From: Fulvia fulva | Taxonomy: Eukaryota; Ascomycota; Dothideomycetes; Mycosphaerellales; Mycosphaerellaceae | Direction: 5' to 3' | Assembly (NCBI RefSeq): GCF_020509005.1 | Contig: NC_063016.1 | Coordinates: forward strand, 744,001-808,000 | Length of the DNA stretch: 64,000 nucleotides | In this document: positions 22,003-32,349 of the stretch, one piece after another | Numbering within the stretch: the stretch's first letter is position 1 | Layout: the number at the start of each line of letters is the position of its first letter | Notes under the pieces: model-generated | Database searches by the model: none | The model's input: the letters and a program-made list of their open reading frames with translations, nothing else | Told to the model about the DNA's origin: nothing | Translations under genes and position numbers: made by a program

Positions 22003-25000
22003 TCACGCTCCCACTCTCACCCCTTGAACCCCAACCCCAAATCTCTCCCCAATCACTACCCTCTTTTCCTCTGTCAAGCTCCACAACGGATCCCAATACT
22101 CAGCAGATCCTCCATGTGCCTCCGGCAATCTAAACTTCGAAAGGCCAAGCCCCTCATCCGCATAATGCGCAAACAACGTCGGTCGTTTCCCGCTCGCAGG
22201 GACATCATACACAAATCTCGGCATCAAAAAACCTGCATTCTGGTTCCGAATCTCGCTCTCGATGTGATGGCTCTCTCGAATCGGAGTGCGGAGGTCTTCG
22301 GCACCGGGGATCATGTCGGATTGGTAGACGTAGTACTGGAAATGGGGAGTTAGGATTCATTGGGAGAGGGCATCGGTGTGACATACTGGCTCGATGTGCA
22401 TATCCGACAGAGCGTGGATCAGGTTCATCATGGCAGGGACAGTGTTATTAACACCGTTCAGCAGGACAGACTGGTTGCGTACCGTCACGCCTTCTTCGTA
22501 GAGTCGCTTCGCGCCTCTTCTAGTAACCCAGGTAATCTCCTGTGTGCTGTTAATGTGTGTATGCACACAGACATGCTTACTCATCTTCCTGGCCTCTTGC
22601 GCGAGGTCAATGATGACTTTCGTCCAAGCATCGTCTGGATCGACGAGTCTGGAAGGAGAAACGCCAACGCCCTTGGTTGCGAATCGCAAGATTCTGATAT
22701 GGGGGATCTTGAGGAGTTCCTTTCCGAGCCATTCGACTTGTTCGGGCTCGAGGAGGTAGGTATCGCCACCGGAGAGGACGATGTCTCGAAGGTGAGGCGT
22801 GTTGGCAATGTACTCCAGGCGCGGCTTCCAGCGTTTCAACAGTGGTAGGAAGCGTAGCTTCTTGACTGTCTCAGTCTCGGTTCCGACGGTGTACGATCTG
22901 AAGCAGAATCGACAGTAGACTGGGCAGACGGAGGTTGCTTTGAGAAAGTCTCGTCAGCGTTTCGCGTTGTGCTTCATCTTCGGGATGTATGTACTCATAA
23001 ACAAAGCTTTCGTGGGATACCGATGGATTAAACCCTCCACAGGCGAGCTGTTGACTTCGGCCACAGGATCAAGGGAGGCGGCTGGGTGGGTGACATTGAT
23101 CGTAGATTTCATAGGAATGAATTGTCGTCGAACAGGGTCGTTCAGAGGATCTTGCCAATTGATGGTACTGAGGATATGCGGCGACAGTCGAACGGGCATC
23201 GGAGCAATCTTGATGCCTTCCTCCACCTTGGCAAGCAGATCCTCAGGTGTATGGATGTCTGGGTACTCATCGATGCCAGAGGTTGGGCGCTGAGGCGGGA
23301 TGTCAGAGGGCAGAATCTGGCTCATGAAATCCAAGAGGGCGCCTGGTTTGTTGATTGTATTTCTCGTCTGTATTATATTTTGGCCTGGAAGGTTAGTAGG
23401 AGAAAAAACGCTCATCGATCTCTGCGCCAAAACAAGACACATTCGAAAGCTCTCATCCAGGCCATTCCAACGATATACAAAGCAGGCCACTGCCCCTAGG
23501 ACTGAGGGAGTTCTACCTCATTCAATCTGGACAGCTTGAAGCTCTCTTCACCCTGTTTCTTCAGCTCCAAACGCCGCGGAGGTGCCTAGCTACATTAGGC
23601 AACTCCTAGGCAATGGCAGCCCAGGCTACGGCACTAACGGCGCCTACGGCCCTACAGGCGAAGCCCCCCCAAGACAACTGGCAGCAACTTATAGAGGACG
23701 CAAAAAGTATGGAAACTAACGATCAGCTCCCTTACCGGTCTCTATAGGTAATGATCACTTAGCTACGTACGGCGCTTGTACTGTCGTATTACCGAGGGCA
23801 ACAAGAAATAAGGACGACGTCCTAGGCGATTAGCAAGGCCACCCGGAATCAACACCCCTATAGCTAGGCATCGGTCGCGGCATCGATACCAGGCCCCCGC
23901 CTAACGCACGATGCAGTTACGATCCGCATTGTAGCAAAGGAAGACTAGGCCGAAGTTGCGAAGCTATCGAACAAGGAGCTCGCCTAACGAATCAACCAAC
24001 TAGGGGTGGTCGTAGTGAACCAACAGTCTAACGGCACTCTATAGATCTATACTAGCTCTGCTACTGCTAGGAGGCACCTAGAGGCACAGCTATAGTGGGC
24101 ATCTAAGGTTGCGGCATTAGCGAAGGTCTTAACGAAACAATTCACGATCCTAGTCTACGATATGCCTAAGGAGTTTGACCTAACTAACCAGGGTCACCTA
24201 CGCGCTCTCTAAGAGGACAACCCGGTCACTCTTAACTCTCTAATCCAGAAGGCGACTTGGCTCTATAGGAAATGGCTAGAAGGCAAGAAGGCCTCGGCGC
24301 TAATAGTATGGCTACAAGACGCGAAAGCGGCGGATCTAGCGATAGAACAAGGCCTGGTCTGGCAATACAGCCTCAAGACAGTAGAAAAGCACTCCTCATC
24401 CTTTCGTGTCCTCTAATGCTTCAAATGCTAACAGTATAGACACCAAACCTACACGTGTACAAACAAGTAGGCCTGCTCGAACTGTGTAGGAGACTATATG
24501 TCTAGGGACTATACATCGACTACGAGACGGTACGCGAACTGTCCGGGGCACCACCTATCGTATAGTGCGGAATGCCTATAGCGGAAACTAGCGAAAAACA
24601 AGGCAATCACAAATAGAACCGTCGCCCTAAGATTCTACGGCGACCGTAAGGCTAGCCTACACCGGAACTAACTAGCGGCGGTCGGGCACAAGCGCCCTAG
24701 GGCCGAGAACGATGTAAAGGATGCGCAACCTAGGGCGTACGGGAGGCCACGTGCTCTGCTAGCTACGGCGAGGGAATCTAACTAGGCCCGGCTCCCCTTT
24801 AGTATATAGCCGATAGGCGTAGACCAGGACGTACAGGGCAGTAGGACATAGGACGATATAGAGGAAATGATTGTCGATGCCGATAACTAGCCTCGACACG
24901 CTTAGCATCATCTAGTATAACGTTAACTATAGCAAGGATATAGTCTAGAACCATTTCCTACACGAGGCGGACCCGCGCGTCTACCACGTCCTTACAATCC

Positions 25001-28000
25001 AGGAGCTATAGATTAACCCGCACTATAAGAGACTAACGACCTGCAAGTCACTAGGCTATACGACATGCCTACGAGGCGACGGTAGACCCCGCACGTGCTT
25101 CTATATCAGCAAGGACATACTAGAATCCGACTAGGAGGTAGTATACTACGCAGACGAAGAAGGCGGGGGCGATATTACCTCCCTCCACGTGGGTAGCACC
25201 TAGATACACAACCTATATATACAACCGCTAGCCTCGAGGTCTAGCCGCGACCTAGGGGTCTACAGACACCTAGACAGTGCGCTTAAGAGACAAGGGTGCC
25301 ATATCGTAGTAGGAGACTTCAATATACACCACCCTTCCTAGGAAAGCCTTATGCAGCCGCACCCTATAGCCGACGAAGTACTCGACTTAATAGCGAGCAA
25401 CGTAATTGCCCTCAATACCCCGAAGGACCTAGGCACCTAGAAGAGAGGGGGACTCCAAGGCACGATCGACCTCTCCTAGATCTTAGATAGCTACTACTAC
25501 ACGGTAACCTACTATAGGATCGAACATGAACTCGAGGCGTCGTTAGACCATATGCTAGTCAGGACCTCTATTACGACACAGATATAACGTATACTAGCGA
25601 GAACCCCTAAGCTAAACTAGGGAAAGGCCTACTAGGCCAACATCTAGGCGTACCTCGATAACTCTAAGAGGCTAGTCCAGATCGCGTAGCAGCAATACAA
25701 CAGTAAAGACGAGATAGACGAAGCAGTCTAGGGGTTGACAGACGAAATAAGAAAAGCGACCTCACTTTACGTTCCGCTTGCCTAACTAACGACATAGTCC
25801 AAACTATACTAGACGCCGGAGTGCACTACGGTAGTAAGAGAAGCAAGGAGAGCCCGCCGGGTATAGACGAGCAGCTATAGCGAGGAGGCCTAGAACGTAT
25901 ATAGGGAGGTATACTAACAGAAGAAAGCTATAATACGAAGGGAGAAAGCAGTCGGCTAGAGGGCTATAGTAGAAGAAATCGCCGGCAAGCTAGAGAGGAT
26001 GTGGAAGCTAGCGAAATGGGCCCGACAGGACCCTACACAGGGCCCCTCCTTCTCTATCCTAGCGCTACAATCGCCTAGTGGCCCGGTTAGCGACCCCGAG
26101 GCCAAGGCGCGTCTACTAGCTAGCAAGTTCTTCCCGCCCCTAGTCGAGGCTGATCTAAGCGACATAAACAGCTCTACTCCCCTAGCCCCTAGCATCGCGG
26201 TCCAATAGGAGGTGTCCGAGGGAGAAGTTGCCGCTGTGCTAAGGAAGTTGCCGGCGAAGAAAGCCCCGGGGCCGGATAGGATCCCAAACGAGCTACTAAA
26301 GAAGTGTAGAGATCAACTAGCCCTAGCAGTTGTAGCGATCTTTAACGCCTGCCTATAGACCGGGTACTACCCGATAGCTTTTAAACAATCGACGACAGTG
26401 GTCCTACGTAAGCCGTAGAAGGAAGACTATACGTAGGTGAAGTCGTACCGCCCAGTTGCGCTCCTTAACACTCTTGGGAAGGCGCTTGAGAAGCTAGTTG
26501 TAACGAGACTCTCCGAGGCGGCAGAGGAACACTCCCTACTCCCGGACACCTAGATAGGTACGCGCCTATAGCGATCGACGCTATCCGCGATAGAACTTAT
26601 CACCTCTTAGGTAAAGGCCATCTGGTATAAGAATAGGGACAAGGTGGCTTCCTTACTTAGCCTAGACATATCGGGAGCCTTCGACTACGTGTCATACCCG
26701 CGGCTACTCTATATCCTAAGGTCGAAGGGACTCCCTGAGTGGCTTGTCAACTTCGTACGGTCCTACCTCCAAAACCGTAGTACGTCGATCCTGGTCGGCT
26801 AGTATAGAAGCCTATTTTAAGTAGTCCACACTAGAATCCCGTAAGGCTCAACGCTAGCACCTATTCTGTTCCTCTTCTTTATAGCGACGCTGCTCCTAGC
26901 CCTAGAATCCCAGAACACCGCTGCGAGCGGCTTCGTAGACGACACAAACATCCTAGCGTGGTCTTCCTCGACTAAGGAGAACTGTAGGCTACTAGAAGAG
27001 AAGCACAAGATCTGCGAGGACTAGGCTAGGAGGCACGGGGCTCGGTTTGCCCTAGAAAAGTACAATCTGATACACTTTACGCGCCGGCCACGGTTCTATA
27101 ATATGCAAGCTTCTATCTAGATATAGGGGCACACGACTAACCCGGCAAATCAGCTCAGGATCCTCGGACTATAGGTGGACCCGGCGCTACGGTAGAGGAA
27201 GCACGTACAGGCAATATTACGGAAAGCTGAACAGAATATGGCATCATGCCAGAGGCTCACTACGTCTATATAGGGGGCGGACTTCCGGCAGTCACGACTT
27301 CTATATACGGCTATTGTACGGCCAGTCCTTACCTATAGCAGCCAAGTGTAGTCCTTAGGCGAGAGGGCCTGCCTATCGAAGGGACTCGTCGCGCCGCTAG
27401 CGAAGATCCAAAACCAATGCCTAAGGAAGGTCACCGGGGCATATAAGTCGACACTAACGAGGATGCTTGAGCACGAGACCGCTATACCGCCGATCGACCT
27501 ATACATCTAGGGACTACGGACCTCCTACTTAGGCAAGTCGGCACAGTACCTAGTATAGAAGGTCATCGCTAGTGCAGTCGCAAGGGCCCGCGAATCAGTA
27601 CTAGCGTATAGGGGCATTCGACCCGGAAACGAGCCGAACTACCGGGCAAGGGACGAACAGCTAGCAACACAATAGGAAGGTGAGAAATCGTTTGTAGAGC
27701 AACTATGGAAAGAGAGGTGGAACAACTAGGTTGTAGGGCATAGTGGACGCCCTTAGCTAGCGGGACAACCTAAGGAATGGTCAGCTACAAAATCCGCGGT
27801 CAAGCACCCCCCGAAGCTCATCCACTACCGCCTTACGAGGGTACAGAGTAGCATAGCAACCCAACTGCGAAGCGAACACATCGGCCTCTAGGGGTACCTA
27901 TCATGGAGGAAGGTTCCAGGATACACGAATACTAGCTGCCCCTACGGCTATCGCTCCCAGAACGTACGGCACGCACTCCTCGTCTGTCCGAGGTGGTCGC

Positions 28001-28641
28001 TAGGAAGGGGGGAGTGGATGGCAAAGGCGAGGAACCGGACGATTGGGGCACTTCTTAACAACGCTGAGGACCTACGGCGCATTACGAACTGGATACTAGA
28101 GAAGGGCTGGCTAGAACAGTACCGCCTAGTAGGAGCAGTGCAGGAAGAGAGGACACGACGCAGCGCGACGAGACCGGCTGGGAGCGGGGGCTAACGGGGT
28201 AGTGACATGGACTACGTACGTTCAGAGGGAAAGCTAAACTAGACAAGGAGTAGTCGGGGGCGGGAAGGGTTTTCACCTATTCGGGTTTCCCTTTGTACAT
28301 AACAATAGATATATACCTGCATAGGCCGGATAGGGTCCTAGAACAGGGGAATGACAAATCTATCTATCTATTTCTCGTCTGTTGATATGAGGTCAAAATA
28401 TGTTCCGAACCACAAAATTCGCTCGACTGACCTGCCAGCGATGGCTCAAAAACTTCTCTGTCGACAGATCCTTCCATCGAGGTATATGCGTCCAGTATTG
28501 CTCGCCGTCGACGTTCGCTGCATTCTCCGTTGGCGGGAGGTCCTGCACTTGAGCGAAGCCTCTCGTGTGGCCATAGGTCACGCCAGCTTGTCGCGCTCTT
28601 CGGCAAAGTTGCAAGGACCTGCGCGTTGTAAAAAGCGCCAT
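22003..28641 (-). CDS. Lysine 2,3-aminomutase-like radical SAM enzyme, split by a LINE in intron 1
   Basis: Four exons: 28641-28432, 23367-22995, 22937-22387 and 22335-22003, 488 residues in all, a normal length. Intron 1 now holds a 5-kb LINE; introns 2 and 3 are 57 and 51 bp with good signals (CTGAC branch; GTATGT donor). Exon 1 ends STEKFLSHRWQ and exon 2 resumes TRNTINKPGALLDF, the expected continuation. The radical SAM cluster motif CxxxCxxC is CPVYCRFC near residues 199-206, followed by DIVLSGGDTYLLEPEQVEWL. The segment DVPASGKRP probably carries the PLP lysine, though bacterial KamA has PGGGGK there. The family moves the alpha-amino group of lysine to C3 using SAM, a 4Fe-4S cluster and PLP. 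The physiological role in fungi is not known to me. Expression depends on removing the roughly 5.06-kb intron. Confidence 0.88.
23358..23371. repeat. Target-site duplication of the LINE, left copy
   Basis: TATTTCTCGTCTGT occurs here and again at 28369-28382, with different bases beyond each copy. On the minus strand it contains the acceptor CAG of intron 1 of the aminomutase gene and the first bases of exon 2 (ACGAGAAATA). Confidence 0.9.
23613..24880 (+). pseudogene. LINE ORF1 (gag-like, zinc knuckles), inactivated
   Basis: The frame starts with ATG at 23613 (MAAQATALTAPTALQAKPPQ) and is broken by many TAG codons. At about 24415-24600 it retains CCHC-type knuckles (CFKC..YRHQTYTC, then CSNCVGDY and NCPGHHLSYSAEC). 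Such proteins bind the element RNA. End point approximate. Confidence 0.75.
24890..28194 (+). pseudogene. LINE ORF2 (endonuclease and reverse transcriptase), inactivated
   Basis: An APE-type endonuclease is visible from about 24900 to 25590 (VLTIQEL, then HIVVGDFNIHHPS and LDHMLV). The reverse transcriptase runs from about 26210 (AVLRKLPAKKAPGPDRIPNE) through SYRPVALLNTLGKALEKLV and LLSLDISGAFDYVSYPRLL to the catalytic FVDDTNIL at about 26931. A Cys/His motif follows near 27940 (CPYGYRSQNVRHALLVCPRW). I saw no clear RNase H domain. Multiple in-frame TAG codons make it non-functional. Confidence 0.85.
28369..28382. repeat. Target-site duplication of the LINE, right copy
   Basis: Second copy of TATTTCTCGTCTGT. 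On the minus strand this is the copy next to exon 1. Splicing to its AG would read ACG AGA AAT AGA TAG and terminate inside the element's ATCT tail. Confidence 0.9.
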
Positions 28642-28848
28642 TCTGTCTAATGGTGAGACCTGTCGCTGGAGTCAGCAGTCATGAGAATTGGGAAGGAACA
28701 TCAGTGGCTCGGCAGGTGCCCATGTTTAGAGCTCGGCGCCTGCAAACCACTAACTGCAGGTGGATATCGTGGAACTTCCGTTTTGAGAAGATCGTGAAGC
28801 TTTCTTGCATGCGTTAAGTTTCGAGCTTCATACCGTGCATACATGATT

Positions 28849-29984
28849 TTACGCAATCGATTGCACCTGTGCTACGGTTCGTTTTCTTGCACTCTCCACG
28901 ATCGTTTCGATTAATTCATGGTGCTTCATTCCCACATGCTCGGCAGTTTCGGGAAGCTGGGAGTAATTAGGCGTCAGTCCTGCCAAAGCGTTGATCTATA
29001 TTTTCGTCAGTGCCATGTTGGCGGATGAAGTCGCTCGTGCTGACAAACCTCAATGATGTATGGCTTTGCATCAGCTCCCGAGCCTTTGCATCGTACATCT
29101 ACGCGACCTGCATCCCGACACCCAATCAGCTTCCAAGCTTGCAGGGCCACGCTCTCGACTTGCGCAACCAAGGGATCGTCTGTACTTCTAACCAGGGGCT
29201 GCGTATAGCCCTGACCGTTTACAGTCTCATTCTTCAAGTGGCAGCTCCAGAAGCCGATGCTAGAGGCATGCCAGACCGCCTCCATCGTACCCAGCACCTG
29301 GGCATTGGCTTGACCTCCCAGCAAAGAGACAGTGAACTCTCGCCCACCAAGCCATTCTTCCACAAGTATGTCCGTTTTTGGCGACATCGACCTGAGCCTT
29401 TTGACGGAAGCATTGGCCTCCTCAGGCGTACTGACTCTCGAGAAGTCATACACACCCTTCGAAGAGCCTTCTGAATTAGGCTTGAGAAACAGGACCGGGA
29501 ATGTTTGATGGTCTCGAAATCCTCGAAGTTTCGACAGCCATTCCGATGCCGACCAGCCTGGAAAGTGCTCGTTCGCCGGTATCACCGTGAAAGCTGCTGT
29601 GGGTAGATCATGCTGCTGTAGAACTGTCTTGGTGAGGGCTTTGTCGTGTATGATACCAAGCACGCGAGCATCTGAGAAAGTGCATGGTATCTGGTATGCT
29701 TCGAGCAGTGTCGGTACTTGGGCTTCTCGAGCACTCCCGTGCATGCCTTCGCACATATTGAAGACCAGATCCCAGTTTTTGTGCTCATTTTTGGACAAAG
29801 CAGCCACCAGGAGTGTCAGGTTACCGACACGGACGGTCTTGTGCCCGCAGTTTTGCAAAGCGCTCTCAATGGCGGAGATGCCTTCTTCGGTGTCGAGCTC
29901 TGCGAGGTCCTCTTTCGTGAACGCATGACAATCGTAGTCTGACTTCAGGTCGTAAGTCAACGCTATGGTCAGTGGAATGCTCAT
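28849..29984 (-). CDS. D-alanine--D-alanine ligase-like ATP-grasp protein
   Basis: Two exons, 29984-29049 and 28995-28849, are joined by a 53-bp intron (GTTTGT to ATAG), giving 360 residues. The start MSIPLTIALTYDLKSDY is the usual opening of the fungal family. The N-terminal domain has LVFNMCEGMHGSAREAQVP and GIIHDKALTK. The ATP-grasp core shows FPVLFLKPNSEGSSKGVYDF (glycine loop), VEEWLGGREFTVSLLG, and the Mg site in YIIEINALAGLTPNYSQLP, split by the intron. Bacterial Ddl has EIN..PGLT; here the Pro is Ala. Fungi have no peptidoglycan, so the substrate is not D-Ala-D-Ala. The family ligates an amino acid to another acceptor using ATP. It lies 207 bp upstream of the aminomutase gene on the same strand. 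Confidence 0.88.
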
Positions 29985-32349
29985 GGTGTTGGCTCGCTGG
30001 CTGGCAATGTGACGGCGCAGTTGTTGTCAGCTAAATGTGAATCACTGTCTGAAGCTTGCTTGTGATTGAAGCGACTACGACAAAGCAACCACAAGCGCAG
30101 ATGCTCTGCAGCGATCTCACCATGTGTCCCTGCATTAGTGGCGGTACAGTTCGAAGGTAAAACCTCTAAGCCGTAAGGTGTACTGACCGTATCTGGATAA
30201 GTCCAAATGGCGGTGCGTCGAATACCTCTTGCCACGTTGCCCCGATAAGCTCGATAAACCGCTGGAGTGTACAGCGTCTGCCAGCGTGAGAACGCTATGT
30301 TCAACCCCAATGTTTGGACTAAGACCAAGGTACAGGCGAGTCACTGGTGCTATGCAAGCGTGATCCAGCGAGGCGATACTACCTGCCGCTTCAGGGCGCT
30401 GTACAGGTATATGTCATCAGCGAAAACATTTCTCTGAGTGCAGACCAAAGCCTGATCTTGCCACGTAGTTGTCACCGCAAGGTACGATACACGATGCATC
30501 TCTTTTTGGCGTCGGGAGGGTGGGGTCGGCGTGCAGCATGGTGTGGCTGATCTGGGCGTTCGCTTGGTTGAGATGGGCATGCTCACACATGCAGCAGCTA
30601 GTCCATTCACTGCGGCTGCTGAAAAGGCTCTGATGGTGTCGAGGTCTCACTGCGAGAGAGGCATTACGGAGCAATATCTGCAGCTGTCTCGTAAGATCAG
30701 ACCACTCGGCGCTAGACCGCTGCTGGCCTGAGCCGCCTGACGCATCCGCACGAATACAATGTCACCACGTCAGCAACAACACATTGCAATGCTCTCCACG
30801 ACGCGGCAACAGCCCAAAGCTCAACCGCCTCACTATCCACATGCTCTGCTCACTGTTCTGAGGACCCCTGCGAATCCCTCGTGGAGCCAGTGCTTCTGCC
30901 AGGCCTGACATGACCCTCCGAAACCCATGATGGAGCATTGTGTCGACTATTTACGATGCAAGTCCCGACGTGGTCTTCAGTCTGCGAGCTCGAGCTCTCC
31001 CGCTTCAACGATCGCGACAGAGATCTACTCACGCCTCTGAAGCAGCAGACACCCAGGCTGACACGACTGTCATTCCACGAGCTCACGCATACCAACGACG
31101 AACGATGGGATAATATCTTGTCGGTCATGGAAGCGCGACTAAGGCTTGAGAACGTGAAGCTCAGCGGGTCGCGCTGTGACGATGTTCCCGAGCGCATGAA
31201 TCAACTCATTTTTAGCGTGATGTCTCCCAGCAGAGAAGAGGATGACGATACAGGCCAAGAACGCCCAGACGGTGCCGAGTAATCTGTAATAACGCAATAA
31301 GTCAGCTTCGAAGGCGTCGGTCGCGTGAGCAACGGCCTGCGAATGCTGAGGCTGCATGGGGTTCATTAAGCTTGACTCCGACCGCCGTAATATATTGACG
31401 ACCGTGTTTAGACAGCAGAATCCAGCCGGCCAGTTGATCAGTCAAGGGCGACAGGCGCACAGCTTTGCTCCCGTATATGAGTAGGTTCCATGCAATGAAT
31501 CAGTCTGCCCGCGGTCATGGACACCTAGGCTCAACAAAAGACATCATGAGGCGATGGCCTTCGTCGCAGGGAAGCAATGCCCTGCTTAAGCTCTCACGAC
31601 CTCGTCCATTCGGGCCAGTAGAACTATTAATCTCGAACTCTGATTGAAACCTACGAATCTTATCATGACTTGGCCAGATACAATGTCCACAAGAGGTGGC
31701 GGGATGTCTGCGGCGATGGCAACGAGCAATGCGATGATATTTCGTAGTAGCCAGCTCGTTCGATCGGTACGCCGGGATGCTCGTTGCCAGAGACATTAGT
31801 GTCGTGCTTTGCAGTGAAGAGGAACTTGATCCTTACAAGTCAGTCGGAGAAGCCGTTAGCCGCTTCCTTGCTCGTCTTGATGGGACCTTCTCTCGATTTT
31901 GATTAGCATGTTTACACGTAAACTGTTGAGTTTGGAGACATGTCAGCCATAGTTTTGGGTTACATAGCCTTTGAGGCAAACAACGATGCGACGGAATGAC
32001 CGAATGGGAGAAAGCGAAGCGAGACATGCCATTTACCGATCGACTTCACAACGGGGTCAGATTCTTCAACAAGTCTTTAACACAGGCCAAGCAGGCTGTA
32101 GCCTGTAGGATACCAGAGCGAACGGGTGGTATGTGCTCTGGTTGTGAGGGCTGAATCCAAGACTGTAGCAGCCGGCCGCAAAGAACAGCTGAAGCGGATT
32201 TGATTCGACAGCCAAAACTCCGATGCTCCACCATTAATGGACTTTGGAGGGTTCAGAACTCCGTAGAGACAGCATAAATGCCCTGGCTTCGCTGCGCGCG
32301 GGGCCCGAGTTTGTGTTCTCTCACTACTCGCCGACTGCCAAGTACGACA
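29985..32349. other. Long intergenic region with one weak small frame
   Basis: About 2.4 kb separate the ATP-grasp gene from the divergent Zn2Cys6 gene. One plus frame, 30956-31282 (108 residues, from MQVPTWSSVCELELSRFNDR), has a leucine-rich pattern like the repeats of fungal F-box proteins and may be a gene fragment. Nothing else stands out. Confidence 0.35.

Larger units (their letters stand above)
23372..28368 (+). mobile_element. Tad1-type non-LTR retrotransposon (LINE), full length but heavily mutated
   Basis: The element is 4997 bp, flanked by a 14-bp duplication. Read on the plus strand it shows the order of a Tad/I-clade LINE: 5' leader, gag-like ORF1 with CCHC knuckles, then ORF2 with endonuclease and reverse transcriptase. 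The 3' end is a short ATCT repeat (28358-28368) instead of poly(A), as in Tad elements. Both reading frames are littered with stops, nearly all TAG, placed where Trp or Gln is expected. This fits C-to-T changes on either strand (TGG to TAG, CAG to TAG), as left by repeat-induced point mutation. It is inactive. It lies antisense to its host gene. Confidence 0.92.

Noticed and set aside
25296..26208. Short open frames inside the LINE
   Set aside because: They are chance gaps between stops in a decayed element, not host genes.
31139..31366. 75-residue minus frame with a hydrophobic helix
   Set aside because: Antisense to a leucine-rich frame, which makes spurious hydrophobic stretches likely; no start context or homology support.
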